This document shows, one piece after another, positions 1-10,000 of a stretch of 27,969 nucleotides of DNA. The notes under the pieces were generated by a model. It was not told where the DNA came from. It ran no database searches and was given only the letters and a program-made list of their open reading frames with translations. Positions within the stretch are counted from its first letter, which is position 1. The number at the start of each line of letters is the position of its first letter. The translations under genes were made by a program, and so were the position numbers. Origin of the DNA: Branchiostoma floridae (Eukaryota; Chordata; Leptocardii; Amphioxiformes; Branchiostomatidae); contig NC_049982.1 of the NCBI RefSeq assembly GCF_000003815.2, positions 10,036,165 to 10,064,133 on the forward strand, written 5' to 3'.

Positions 1-1267
1 ATGTACTAAATACCCACCGGCCCGGGTCCCTATTACAGGACCCGCTGAGTGTGCAGAGTGCCGCCGGTGTGATATGGGGGAGGGGGGCACGTCAAACCGC
101 AAACGCCGGTCACAGCAGTGCTGAATGCTGGAGATGCTAAGCTCCTTCACCCTGAGCCTGGAGGTGTCCACGTAGTGACGTCTGAGGCTGACCAGTCCTC
201 AGGTTCCTAGGATCTAGTACAGGGAGCAAAAACTTCCGGCAGCATCAACAAAACCTTCAAAGAGAACAACTAAGACTTCTCATAAAGGTCAAAGACTTTG
301 TGCGTTGTCGTTGATGTACCATGTACTAAATACCCACCTGCCCGGGTCCCTATTACAGGACCCGCTGAGTGTGCAGAGTGCCGCCGGTGTGATATGGGGG
401 AGGGGGGCACGTCAAACCGCAAACGCCGGTCACAGCAGTGCTGAATGCTGGAGATGCTAAGCTCCCACCCTGAGCCTGGAGGTGTCCACGTAGTGACGTC
501 TGAGGCTGACCAGTCCCAAGGTTTCCTAGGATCTAGTACAGGGAGCAAAAACTTCCGGCAGCATCAACAAAGCCTTCAAAAGAGAACAACTAAGATTTCT
601 CATAAAGGTCAAAGACTTTGTGCGTTGTCGTTGATGTACCATGTACTAAATACCCACCGGCCCGGGTCCCTATTACAGGACCCGCTGAGTGTGCAGAGTG
701 CCGCCGGTGTGATATGGGGGAGGGGGGCACGTCAAACTGCAAACGCCGGTCACAGCAGTGCTGAATGCTGGAGATGCTAAGCTCCTTCACCCTGACCTGG
801 AGGTGTCCACGTAGTGACGTCTGAGGCAGACCAGTCCCAAGGTTTCCTAGGATCTAGTACAGGGAGCAAAAACTTCCGGCAGTATCAACAAAGCCTTCAA
901 AGAGAACAGGTAGATCTTCACGTAAAGGTCATAGACTATGATTCTTTGTCGTTGATGTACCATGTACTAAATACCCACCGGCCCGGGTCCCTATTACAGG
1001 ACCCGCTGAGTGTGCAGAGTGCNNNNNNNNNNNNNNNNNNNNNNNNNNNNNNNNNNNNNNNNNNNNNNNNNNNNNNNNNNNNNNNNNNNNNNNNNNNNNN
1101 NNNNNNNNNNNNNNNNNNNNNNCTAAGATTTCTCATAAAGGTCAAAGACTTTGTGCGTTGTCGTTGATGTACCATGTACTAAATACCCACCGGCACGGGT
1201 CCCTATTACAGGACCCGCTGAGTATGCAGAGTGCCGCCGGTGTGATATAGGGGAGGGGGGCACGTCA
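1..1267. repeat. Tandem satellite array, ~320-bp unit
   Basis: The same unit restarts at 1, 321, 641, 962 and 1174 (anchor ATGTACTAAATACCCACC), giving periods of 320, 320 and 321 bp; the last spacing is broken by the N gap. Units are nearly identical, differing by scattered substitutions and 1-3 base indels. The array is already running at base 1 and fades after about 1267. Long reading frames across it are repeat artefacts with no coding signature. I do not recognise the family. Confidence 0.95.
1023..1122. other. Assembly gap (100 N) inside the satellite
   Basis: Exactly 100 N, the usual placeholder for a gap of unknown size. It interrupts the fourth satellite unit. The unit phase on either side does not agree with a true length of 100 bp. 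Confidence 0.98.
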
Positions 1268-1386
1268 CACAACAAGCCACTCGTCACAGGTTCAACCGGA
1301 GCCAGGTTGCCATGTACGATGTTTTTATCAAAAAATGGGTAGCCTCTCACACAAGACCGCTACTTCTACACGTCTAGAAGATAGTG

Positions 1387-1477
1387 TACTGGATACCTAC
1401 CGGCCCGGGTCCCTATCACAGGACCCGTTGAGTGTGCAGAGTGCCGCCGGTGTGGTTTGGGGGAGGGGGGCACCTCA
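1387..1477. repeat. Diverged solitary copy of the satellite core
   Basis: About 90 bp match the part of the satellite unit containing CGGGTCC-loop-GGACCCG and the G-rich stretch that ends the conserved block. The flanks (1268-1386 and 1478 onward) do not match the rest of the unit. The core is therefore either an older unit that has decayed around it or a module able to exist apart from the 320-bp unit. Confidence 0.8.
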
Positions 1478-2390
1478 CCAACAAACCGTCGGTCACGATG
1501 AGCCAAAAACAGGAGAGGAGACTTCAAAAGGTCCGGGTTTTCAGTTCTTGTTGCGCTCCTGTTGTCTTCTTTCATTCAGTATTTTGTTGTTGTTGCCCTT
1601 TTCTTATTTTTTTCAGGTTTTCAGCACCCCCTCAAAACATTGAATGTTTGGCCCCATTGCTCTTTGTCGTCTATTTGTCGCAGCCCTCTGACACCTTGTA
1701 CGCCTTGAAAATCAACAAACGTCATTCCTTCTCTGGGCTATCCTCCAGCCAGGACTAATGGAAGAAAGCTGTCGTACTAACTCATTGTGATTATACAACA
1801 TTGACTGCAACTATGCAGACGCTATAAACTATCGATAGTAATTAATGGGCAGTTGCGCAAATGACCGGTCACTCTTTCAACTAGCAGGGTTTAGGTGGTA
1901 TATCAGCCACACTCTTTCTCTCTATACGGTTTGCCATGCACGTGACATACTGTCCCTACGAAGAATATGTACTACAAAGCCCCCATCCCACCCGAAAAAA
2001 ATAGTATGAAACGTTTGTACGATTTGGAGTTTGTACTAATTTCTATAGAGAAGTTGTATCAATAAAAAAAAATGTATCACTTTCATCTGGATCACTTAAA
2101 GTAAATATCCGTAAAATGTTTTCAACTGTAGTCGCCAAGTTTACCATGTGGCACATTTTTCTTGCCTTGCGAACAGTTTAATCTGGTACTCATCAGATGT
2201 TTCCACGGTTTGTCACTGCCAAGTCTCCCCCGTAATAGGGAACAAAACATCCTAGCCTTGGCCTCACACATCCCTAGGTTTGTGTCTACGTGTGTCAGAG
2301 TGCGTTTGTGCCCAAGACAACCGAGGTTCCGGCTGTGAATTCTATAATTTTCCACGCACATGTCTATTGAGCACTAATAATTACGCTGAA
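1478..2390. other. Intergenic stretch with no supported gene
   Basis: A pyrimidine-rich segment (about 1545-1625) is followed by AT-rich unique sequence. Frames of up to ~108 codons starting near 1432 overlap the repeat core and show no domain or codon signature. I see nothing else here that can be supported. Confidence 0.6.
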
Positions 2391-2411
2391 ACACAAAAGT
2401 GAAACAACTGT

Positions 2412-2417
2412 TTTATT
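2412..2417 (-). terminator. Poly(A) signal of the CBM14/EGF gene
   Basis: TTTATT on the plus strand is AATAAA on the minus strand, about 320 nt downstream of the stop codon at 2738-2740. It predicts a 3' UTR ending near 2390. Confidence 0.6.
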
Positions 2418-2737
2418 AGAGTCTAATCCGTTGGATTTGTAAATTGCTGCCAGCCACTGACGAGTGCAAAGAAGACGACCTACGCTCCCACGCCAACACA
2501 CCACGTGTGACCGTACACCTTTACTGTGTCTCCAGACTCCTTGTTTAAACATAGCAAATATAGCCTAAGAGGGCTAATGTCAGGTTTACTAACTAAATAG
2601 TAGTCTATCACACGAGTCCGATTAAGCACAGAGCACTCCTAGGACGTTACATTTGAATCGAGTTAACAAATTTTACTACTGTGATCACTAGAAATGCACG
2701 TCGCGTCATCAGTATGGATTCTCCAGGGCTGAGGTCC

Positions 2738-2787
2738 TCACAGCATCCCCATAAAGTGGAAGGCCTCCGTGGCACGGTAGTAGGTGC
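2738..2787 (-). CDS. Exon 10: terminal coding exon
   Basis: A 50-nt coding exon after CCACCAG|, completing the split Gly codon and reading [15 protein letters not shown] then TGA. It is too short to stand out alone. It is supported because the exon 9 donor (CTCG|GTAAGT) joins it in frame and a poly(A) signal follows. Confidence 0.7.
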
Positions 2788-5700
2788 CTGGTGGACATAG
2801 ACGAACATTACATGTCATACAAAATCTTAAGCTTGTGCAGAAAATTTAAAAAAAAACAAACACTTTTTAACAGGACTGATGTAACAGGTTAGATAAGAGA
2901 ATAAGACAAGGACTTCTGTTAGCAACATTTTAGTCACTGCAGCACCGTGAAAAACAAATACACACAACTGAGAGTGCCATACTAAAGCCGACGATCTTAA
3001 TGGTACCGCTAGATAAGATTTTCACAGTGCAAAGCCATGTAGAATAAAAGAAAATATGTTAACAGAAAAGGGAAACGGCGCGGGAACAGGACATCGACAC
3101 TTACCGAGGCCGTACTTTGGGCAGCAGGTACCGTCGGGCATGCGGATGGGCCCGAGCTGCCTCCAGACCCGCTCGCCGCTCCTGTTGCGCCGCTCGGCGT
3201 AGTCCAGCACGGAGAAGAAGACGTGCTGAAGGGCCAGCCCGTTCTCGGAGTTGATGTCCTGACCGATCTCTGTCATGTACCGCAGGGCCTGGAACGCGTG
3301 CACGCGGTCCAGCTCCACACGTTCTGCGTCGGGAAGAGGTTAGATTACGGTTAGAACACTGATTCTAGCACTGCACTTGAACACTAGATAGTCATCATGA
3401 TGCACTGCATAGGAGTATCTATAACACTGTCCGTGTGTCGTGTATTATTCCTCCGTCGTTTTTGCGTACAAGTATAACAATTATATGTCTACAACTATCG
3501 TCGACTCATGAGCCTAGTACATGTACTTAAGCTTGAACTTTCTTTTCTCTACAAAAAATTCTGTCCCAAACCGACTAATTTAAACCTGAACCTAGAAGTG
3601 GCCTTCGGACCTTGTTACGTCACCTAGTGGCCGCTAAGTAGGTAGTTCATCGACATTGACTAGAAGTGGTCTCTGGCCTAGCGCTAAGTAAACACGTCGA
3701 ATAGGCCACTCACCGTGCAGGTAGGTCGGGGAACCGGCAAACCCAGTGAAGTAGGGAGGGTAGCAGAACACGTCTGCGCAGTAAGCGCTGTCGTTCCCGG
3801 TGAGATGTCGGATCCCGGTCCCGTCCAGCCACTTCAGAGACCAGGTGTCAGGACAGGTGAATAGGGACGGCGGGTCCTGGCAACCTGTGGGCACAGAGGA
3901 TTACCTCATTACACCGTAGAAGGTCATTCGATTGCACCTGGAACGTTTGTTTACTATCATGCATAACAAATTAATATGTATGTCAAGAAATTGGACATAG
4001 AAGATCACAGTGCATCTCCAAATCTAACAGAAACCTAAGATAGAATGATATTGCACCCAAGGGAATTGCTTGATATTTGCAACATAATACGGATTAATGA
4101 ACAACCTTTAAATTTATTGTACAATTCAGCTTTTAAAATCTAAGTACAGGTCATGGTGACAAAGCAAAAGTACAATGGCTAATCTCTGGGCAAGCAGGTT
4201 CAACTTAAGGAAAGTTAATTTTCTGCGCTATGCAGATATTGAGAACTAGGGAACTTGTCTTGTTTATAATTAATCACTAGTTATATCATGTGTGCGAGTA
4301 AAAGAATGGTTACCGAATTGACAGAAGTCGCCCACCCATCCTGTCTGACACGTGCAGCTGAAGCCTGCTGGTTCCTGCACGCAGAAGCCGCCATTCAGGC
4401 AGGGGTTACTCTGGCAGCTGGTGGAAACTGAAAGTAAGTATATAAAGCACATATTAGGATTTTTTTATGAAAGTAATATTAAATTCAGTATAGGGTCAAC
4501 ATCAACAATATCTTGGTGAGAGCGAAGAACTGATAAGTGAAGTAACCTCAATCAATATCTATTTTTGAATTGCAAGATAGCCACTGGATTAGGTGAGAAG
4601 AATGAAGTCTTTTATTCATTCTTTCAATGAATGAAGGAAGGAAGGAAGGAAAGAAGGAAGGAAGGAAGGAAGGGGGAAGGAAGGAAGGAAGAAAGGAAAG
4701 AGGTAAGGAAGGAAGGAAGGAAGGAAGGAAGGAAGGAAGGAAGGAAGGAAGGAAGGAAGGAAGGAAGGAAGGAAGGAAGGAAAACTGCAGGATCTTCAAA
4801 CGGAGCTTTTGAGTTCCTTTCGGCATACACAATACGGAATTCATCTATTCCAAAAGTCTTCTATAGTGCATCCGCACTAGTTTTGACATGGAGAAGCTGA
4901 GGTTAGAGCCATGTAGGATTATAGATTAGCAAGCTTCAGGGACTTACCTTCGCAGTTCTTCCCGCTCCAGCCGATGGGACAGACGCAGCTCATGATGTTG
5001 TCGATGACCATACAGTTGCCGCCGTTCTCACAGGGGTTGTTCTGGCAAGGGTCTACATCTGCTCATGGACGTTATAACAGGGGTGAGATGTCGTTTTGTT
5101 GGTGTCACATAAAATAATGTTAGCGATTACTTAATAATAGTTCCATAAATTGGAGTTATAGATCTGTAATATTCGTTGATCATTACACACGCTGGTCCGT
5201 TGCTAGGCTATTCTTCTCGTTGCTATGCTAATAGGCCACACCCCGTGGCGGGTCTGACCGGCCCGTACGGCATATATACAGAAACAGCAGAAAATATTTC
5301 CCCGGATTACGATCTATTAGTTTGTAATACAAATAAACAAATGTACATACGTGAAAAATAAAAATGTCGGCCTTTAAACGACGTAAAACTCAAAAAGTGT
5401 CAGTGCAACAATGCGCTCAAAATTCCAGCCTTCACGGTACGTGGCAAAGCCACTTTTGGTCGCTGAACTCTGAACCCCACCGACTTTTTTTCTGATTTAC
5501 GTTATAATCAAACATTGATACCCTTATCTAAGCTTAGACTTTCTAAAATTAATTTCTACTGCGTAGTTTTTTGTGTCTGTCACATTCAAAATTCTCTAGA
5601 AATATTGAAGAAAGTAAAATACAAACGGTGACAAGTCTAAAGGCTTGTTGATAGCGGAAACTAATGAATAAGGCAAGATAAGTAAAAATGATGATAAACG

Positions 5701-8700
5701 TCTTATAAATATACAGCAACTAAGATTGTTTGCTTACCCTTATCTTGACAGTTGACGCCGTGCCACCCCACAGGACACATACAGTTGTAACTATTCTGGG
5801 CTACCATGCAAAGGCCGCCGTTTTGGCACGGAAAACTCGCACAAGGGTCCGGTTCTGAAAGTAGAACAAGTGGATTCTATATTACAAAATCATAATCTAA
5901 ACCAGGCTGTGTACGTTTTTAGTAAATAATAAAAACGAAAAAATAGAAACATCTGATTATGTAAATCTGTGAATTCTGACATGGAATGTTTTAGTTGATA
6001 ATCATAAGAATGGGAACTTTAGACACTTAACAGCAACTTGGTTCTCGATCTTTGAAAGTAGCGACTATTTCATACAACACGTACTGCAATGTCGACAAGG
6101 CTTAAATAGTCTGATGCGCTGGATGTACAGAAATGAGTACCCACCGTCGCAAGCATTTCCTTGCCATCCTGGCAGGCATGCGCACTTGTACCCTGTCCCG
6201 TCATCAGTGCAGACGCCGCCATTTTGACAAGGCTTGTTCCAGCAGTGGTCAGCCTCTAGAACAGGCGGACGGGGTGTTCAGATTCCTCATAACAATAATA
6301 TTCAAGAGCTATTGAAGTATTGGTATGCATAATTTAAAGTGTCTTTACAGTTGATTATAAAAGTAGATTAATTCCTTAGACTTATATTTTAGTTCCTTAG
6401 ATTAGTTCCTGATATTTGTTCCTTAGAAATGCCAGATACTACTTACCACGCAAAGTTCTTCTTTATGGCCGAGACATTGTTCATATATTTGTTAAGGATT
6501 GTTGTACAATCATCACCAACGAGTTGTTGGACTGAATATGAATCTATTGCACAAGACGTGGGCATAGTAGCGAATCAATTGTGATATCATAGTGGAGATA
6601 ATTAAGTCCCTAACCATCACAGTCTTTCCCTTGCCACCCTGGCGCGCAGGCGCACGTGTAGCCTCCCGTGACGTCACTGCAGGTCCCGCCATTCTGACAG
6701 GGATTATTGATACACTGGAAGTGTCGATACAAAATACGTCATGGATTACTCTGAATGACGTCAGTATTGTTGTCTGAAAGAGAATGACTAAGAAACGGAA
6801 AAAGGCTGCATATACGCTAAAACATAGTAAAAGAAAAGGAGCTAGCTAGGTATTCCCGTCTGCCTTCAAAATAGCTTAAAGGTGTGGAAAATAAACTTGA
6901 TTTAAAGAAGGATATCCTATGAGATGACCATGGAGAATGAAAGATTACGTTGGACTTCTTTAAGTTGCGGATTGATCAGCAAACTCTTACGATTTGTTTC
7001 ACCTGGCTGGATTTACATGCCACTTTGGCCTTTTGATTGCAGACTTTTTTGCCCTGGTCCCAGTACAGTCCATCCGGGCACGTGAGCGTGAAGGCGCGCC
7101 CTACCAGGCACAGGTGATAGGTGGCGCAGTCTTCCGCGTCTCCGTAGAACTTTCCCTCCGGCAGATTGGAACAGTCAAAGCCTGTTAAAGTAAAACGTTT
7201 TCGATAGGGCCTATTATATACTTTGAATGAAGTGGTCATATATCATAGCCAGATCATATTTCTACTTGCCCCTCCTTATTTGACAGACGAGCTAAGTAAA
7301 GTATATTTCTGTATAGATATGCGTAAATGTGAAATATTACCAATTAAAAAAAGTTATTTGCCAAGTGTCTCACCCCAAGACAGACCCTAATACACTACTA
7401 GTGTGACCAGTGTGTCATGATAGTACCCAAATACAACCAAACACCACCCTATAAGCAAACAACATTATGTAAACATGCTATTTGTGGATGACTCAATGTG
7501 ACTGCCAGTCATTCGTTATCGGTGAAGGCCGCAGAGCCAAAGGCTGACGACAAAAATGTAACGCAGATCAACAAAAGAAAACGTCACATTACAACAAAAG
7601 AAGGCGTCAATATCAATCACTCATTATTGAAATCTTATCTTAATTGAAATATCCCTATTACGTAGAAAACGGATGTTAGAGCCATGATCGTTCAGCAACA
7701 ACAGAATGGCACGCTGACCCAAATTTTCTGCTATGTTTACGCAGCTTGCCGTGATTCGGTCGCCAGGATGACGAATAAGCAGCTGTACTCAGTGCACACC
7801 ACCCACGGGGCAACGAAAACTGTTTGGTGACATTCTATTGTAATTAATTGACCATTCAATCTTTTCTGTAGTGGCATGTTCAGTCCTCTGTATCAAGATA
7901 GGGCAGTCCGTATTTGCTTGGAGAGTATTTGCTCCTTAGGATGATTCTGTCACTGTTTAACAGCTATTATAACATACCAGAAGGAACAAGAAGTTGTCAT
8001 GTCCCTGCATCACTTCGGATCAAAGAGAGTAAGATATGTGACGTCCTTAGACATCTACCGTTGTATATGCTAAAATTTCAACAACAGAAAAATAACAAAA
8101 AGCAATAAAATTCTGAAGAAATATTCCTGTCAAAGTTGATGTTCCCTTCCTAAAGACTCCAATTACCTTTATGGTCGTAGGTGAATTTAAATGAACTTAA
8201 ACAAGGGAGGTATTGAGCAGCATTCTTGACTGTCAGTGATCATTGATTGATGAACTTGAAGTAATGTACCACTAAATGCGCATTTCTTCATCATGTTGAC
8301 TTAATGCGATCCTAAAAAGAGTTTCTCAACTACACACGCATTATCTAACCTAATTAATCGTCAGCTTCGTACGTAGGACGAAATCCCATCCGGCACAGTC
8401 ATGTACATTATGTACCTGGAGATTTCCACTTTACTTCGCAGTTATGGAAACCAATTCTATGTTTGTAAGTTACCACAGGTGACAATAGTCTAAACAATAA
8501 ACGCACCATAGAAACAGACAAGAAAAAGTAGTAACTTTGAAAAACGGAGTGAAGCTATGATAAGTTCGTGGAAACTTCATTCGGTTTGAAAGCATAGGTA
8601 TCAGGCAACGTTCGTCAATTTTCATTAGTCAGTATGGTGTAAAACACTAAGTTTGTTGTAACTTTGCTACATACGGATCTTATTGTGTTTGTTAGTGGAC

Positions 8701-9349
8701 GAGTATACTTCAGTGCGTTTTCCTCTCCTTTAAAGATATACATTGCTTGCACTACTCTTTTTAAAACATGCGATTTTTCTTTCCTTTGCAGAACTGAGGG
8801 GTGACCGAACATTGCCACAAACGTATAATCCAGAGCAAGGATTGTCAGATACCACATCGCAATATAGATCTTTATAATATACAACTTTATTTTTGCTCAG
8901 CTACTAAATATATATATACAAGATGAGAAAAACGAAAATGAACACTCATCACAATAGACCACTTAACTGGCTATCTTATATGTGAAATTTATACACCATG
9001 AAGGTAAAGGTGGTATCTCATTGCACTTTGGGCACCGGTGCGGCACTGCAGGGTTCGTTTACTGCGGCACGGTTGTGTCATTTTCGTCAATATTTTTATA
9101 ATTTAGATATTGCGTCATACGTAAAAGTATGACTTAGAAGAAAACAAAATACATCAAACGTACGAAAATTCGTTCTTTATCTGTGAAATTCCTTGAGAAA
9201 TCTTTAAAACCTCGCAGTGCCGCACCAGCGCCCCAAGTGTAGTGAGATATCACCTTAAGAGCGCACAATGTACCTGACGCCGTGTCTTCGATGACGCGGC
9301 CGGGAACCACTGCGATGGCTAGGGTGAGCAGAAGGATCGAGCACAACAT
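2738..9349 (-). CDS. Secreted protein: signal peptide, chitin-binding type-2 (CBM14), five EGF-like domains, unassigned C-terminus
   Basis: Ten exons in transcript order: 9274-9349, 7003-7181, 6615-6714, 6145-6255, 5738-5854, 4948-5058, 4314-4427, 3714-3884, 3105-3323, 2738-2787. They sum to 1248 nt, 415 aa plus stop, with matching phases at every join (phase 1 throughout except phase 0 between exons 2 and 3). Residues 1-17 are a hydrophobic signal peptide. Residues 28-82 form a six-Cys peritrophin-A domain and residues 86-270 five EGF-like modules, one per exon. Residues 271-415 are Cys-containing and match nothing I recognise. The protein is presumably extracellular; chitin or glycan binding is inferred from the family only. 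The start was chosen at 9349 because the TATA box places transcription initiation downstream of the earlier in-frame ATG at 9379. An alternative exon 2 donor would add four residues. Members of such CBM14/EGF mixes are common in lancelets; I assign no gene name. Confidence 0.88.
3105..3884 (-). CDS. Exons 8-9: unassigned Cys-containing C-terminal region
   Basis: Exon 8 (3714-3884, 57 codons) begins [15 protein letters not shown] and has Cys at CQDP, TCPD, YCAD and FCYP. Exon 9 (3105-3323, 73 codons) begins [17 protein letters not shown], carries a possible N-glycosylation site (NRS) and ends [12 protein letters not shown]. Both are phase 1-1 with good splice sites. Together with exon 10 they give ~145 residues that fit no EGF, CBM14, lectin or other family I can name. 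Confidence 0.8.
4314..4427 (-). CDS. Exon 7: EGF-like domain 5
   Basis: A phase 1-1 module reading [18 protein letters not shown] then [14 protein letters not shown]. Acceptor is TTACTTTCAG and donor TTCG|GTAACC. It directly precedes the unassigned C-terminal region. Confidence 0.88.
4633..4783. repeat. GGAA/AAGG tetranucleotide microsatellite
   Basis: About 150 bp of (AAGG)n, perfect in the second half and interrupted in the first. It lies in the intron between EGF exons 6 and 7. Long frames on either strand are repeat artefacts. Confidence 0.97.
4948..5058 (-). CDS. Exon 6: EGF-like domain 4
   Basis: A phase 1-1 module with the calcium-type opening [16 protein letters not shown], but without the Asp/Asn hydroxylation residue ([10 protein letters not shown]). 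It closes [10 protein letters not shown]. Donor is GAAG|GTAAGT. Confidence 0.88.
5738..5854 (-). CDS. Exon 5: EGF-like domain 3
   Basis: A phase 1-1 module opening [16 protein letters not shown] and closing [10 protein letters not shown]. It lacks the hydroxylation motif ([10 protein letters not shown]). Acceptor is TACTTTCAG and donor AAGG|GTAAGC. Confidence 0.88.
6145..6255 (-). CDS. Exon 4: EGF-like domain 2
   Basis: A phase 1-1 module with six Cys, reading [18 protein letters not shown] then [25 protein letters not shown] also fits the beta-hydroxylation pattern. Acceptor is CTGTTCTAG and donor GACG|GTGGGT. Confidence 0.88.
6615..6714 (-). CDS. Exon 3: EGF-like domain 1
   Basis: Encodes [18 protein letters not shown] then [15 protein letters not shown]. 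The [10 protein letters not shown] segment fits the Asp/Asn beta-hydroxylation pattern C-x-[DN]-x4-[FY]-x-C. It is the only EGF exon starting in phase 0 (acceptor CTTCCAG|TGT). Acceptors further upstream run into an in-frame TGA. Confidence 0.85.
7003..7181 (-). CDS. Exon 2: chitin-binding type-2 (peritrophin-A) domain
   Basis: Begins after TTTAACAG| with [18 protein letters not shown] and shows the six-cysteine order of CBM14, including [16 protein letters not shown] and a final VAC. Two donors keep the frame in phase 0: CAG|GTGAAA at 7002 and ATC|GTAAGA at 6990. The second has the better consensus and would insert VKQI before the first EGF module. Confidence 0.88.
9008..9255. mobile_element. 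Non-autonomous DNA transposon (MITE), PIF/Harbinger-like
   Basis: A 248-bp element flanked by TAA at 9005-9007 and 9256-9258. The terminal inverted repeats (about 9008-9055 and 9208-9255) match at roughly 80% over 48 bp and include GGTGCGGCACTGC. It has no coding capacity. TWA target duplications are typical of PIF/Harbinger elements. It sits in intron 1 of the CBM14/EGF gene, 18 bp from the exon 1 donor, and shares subterminal sequence with the larger element at 25282-26502. Confidence 0.8.
9274..9349 (-). CDS. Exon 1 of the CBM14/EGF gene: signal peptide
   Basis: Encodes [17 protein letters not shown] followed by a short acidic linker. It ends at TCAG|GTACAT in phase 1, and the split codon makes Gly with exon 2. 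ATG context is GTTACCATGT. The next intron, ~2.1 kb, is the longest of the gene and holds the 248-bp transposon only 18 bp past this donor. Confidence 0.85.
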
Positions 9350-9399
9350 GGTAACGGCTGGAACAATAGCAGTGCGCATTAGAATCAAACAGGTCCGAC

Positions 9400-9405
9400 T
9401 TTATA
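9400..9405 (-). promoter_or_regulatory. TATA box of the CBM14/EGF gene
   Basis: TTTATA on the plus strand is TATAAA on the minus strand. Initiation ~30 bp downstream would fall near 9375, just past the ATG at 9379, leaving the ATG at 9349 as the first codon in the transcript, followed by a good signal peptide. Confidence 0.6.
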
Positions 9406-9445
9406 AAACGGATGAAGTGATGTTGATGATATTCAGTACAATATT

Positions 9446-9475
9446 GGAGACCATAGATAGGTATTTATGGTCTCC
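9446..9475. promoter_or_regulatory. 10-bp dyad upstream of the CBM14/EGF promoter
   Basis: GGAGACCATA and TATGGTCTCC are perfect inverted copies separated by 10 nt, about 70-100 bp upstream of the predicted start of transcription. It could be a dimer-binding site or a small hairpin; its function is unknown. Confidence 0.35.
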
Positions 9476-9825
9476 GACCATTCAAGGATTCTTTTCACTG
9501 AAGGAACTGAAGGCTTTATTTCAAAGTTGAAGGAAAACTGTCTTTAGTTATTTCTACTCCTTTTCATGAATAGCAAAGTAAAGGCCGGCGAATTTTGCAG
9601 CTTTCTGTAAAGAATACGGTGAAAAAGGGAAATGGTGTACAAACATTCTGGGATGGATGCAAGGATGAAAGCTTTTTTCCTGAAAGCAAATGGAACAAAG
9701 CCACATAAAGAACCTAACAAAAGGAAAGGACACCTAACTTTTGTAGATTTAGAATAAGATAACTTCTCCTATACAAGATAGACGTCAATAAACGAAAGTC
9801 GCTACTGCAAAAGCTTTCAGTCTTT

Positions 9826-10000
9826 CTCATTTACCTTTGGTTCAGAGTCACTGTAGTCTTCTTCTTGCCTCTGTTGAAACAGCGGACGTCAGAACCAGTC
9901 GTCTCTTCTCGGGCCCGGAGATGGCGAAGTGAGGCGGACGGAGGAAGGGCGCGGCATTTCTAGGGGGATGTTACCCACAATGCAACACACCGAGTTTGTC
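9826..10000 (-). promoter_or_regulatory. CpG-rich promoter-like island with a candidate small exon
   Basis: A GC- and CpG-rich island in AT-rich surroundings contains TTCGCCATCTCC (resembling a YY1 site) and pyrimidine-rich tracts. On the minus strand, TTTCAACAG| precedes 36 open nucleotides (9829-9864, reading RQEEDYSDSEPK) and then AAAG|GTAAAT. I could not connect it to a complete gene. It could be the 5' end of a small or non-coding transcript. Confidence 0.3.

Noticed and set aside
270-1758. Open frames of 60-117 codons across the satellite and just beyond it
   Set aside because: They repeat with the 320-bp period, occur on both strands and break in step with the repeat; one runs through the N gap. 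No coding signature.
4548-4900. Frames encoding Phe/Leu/Pro/Ser or Lys/Glu/Gly/Arg repeats
   Set aside because: Direct translation of the GGAA microsatellite inside an intron.
5200-5280. Two GTTGCTA motifs resembling RFX X-box halves, plus a TATA-like ATATATA
   Set aside because: They lie inside an intron of a gene on the other strand with no linked transcript; the motifs are half sites only.
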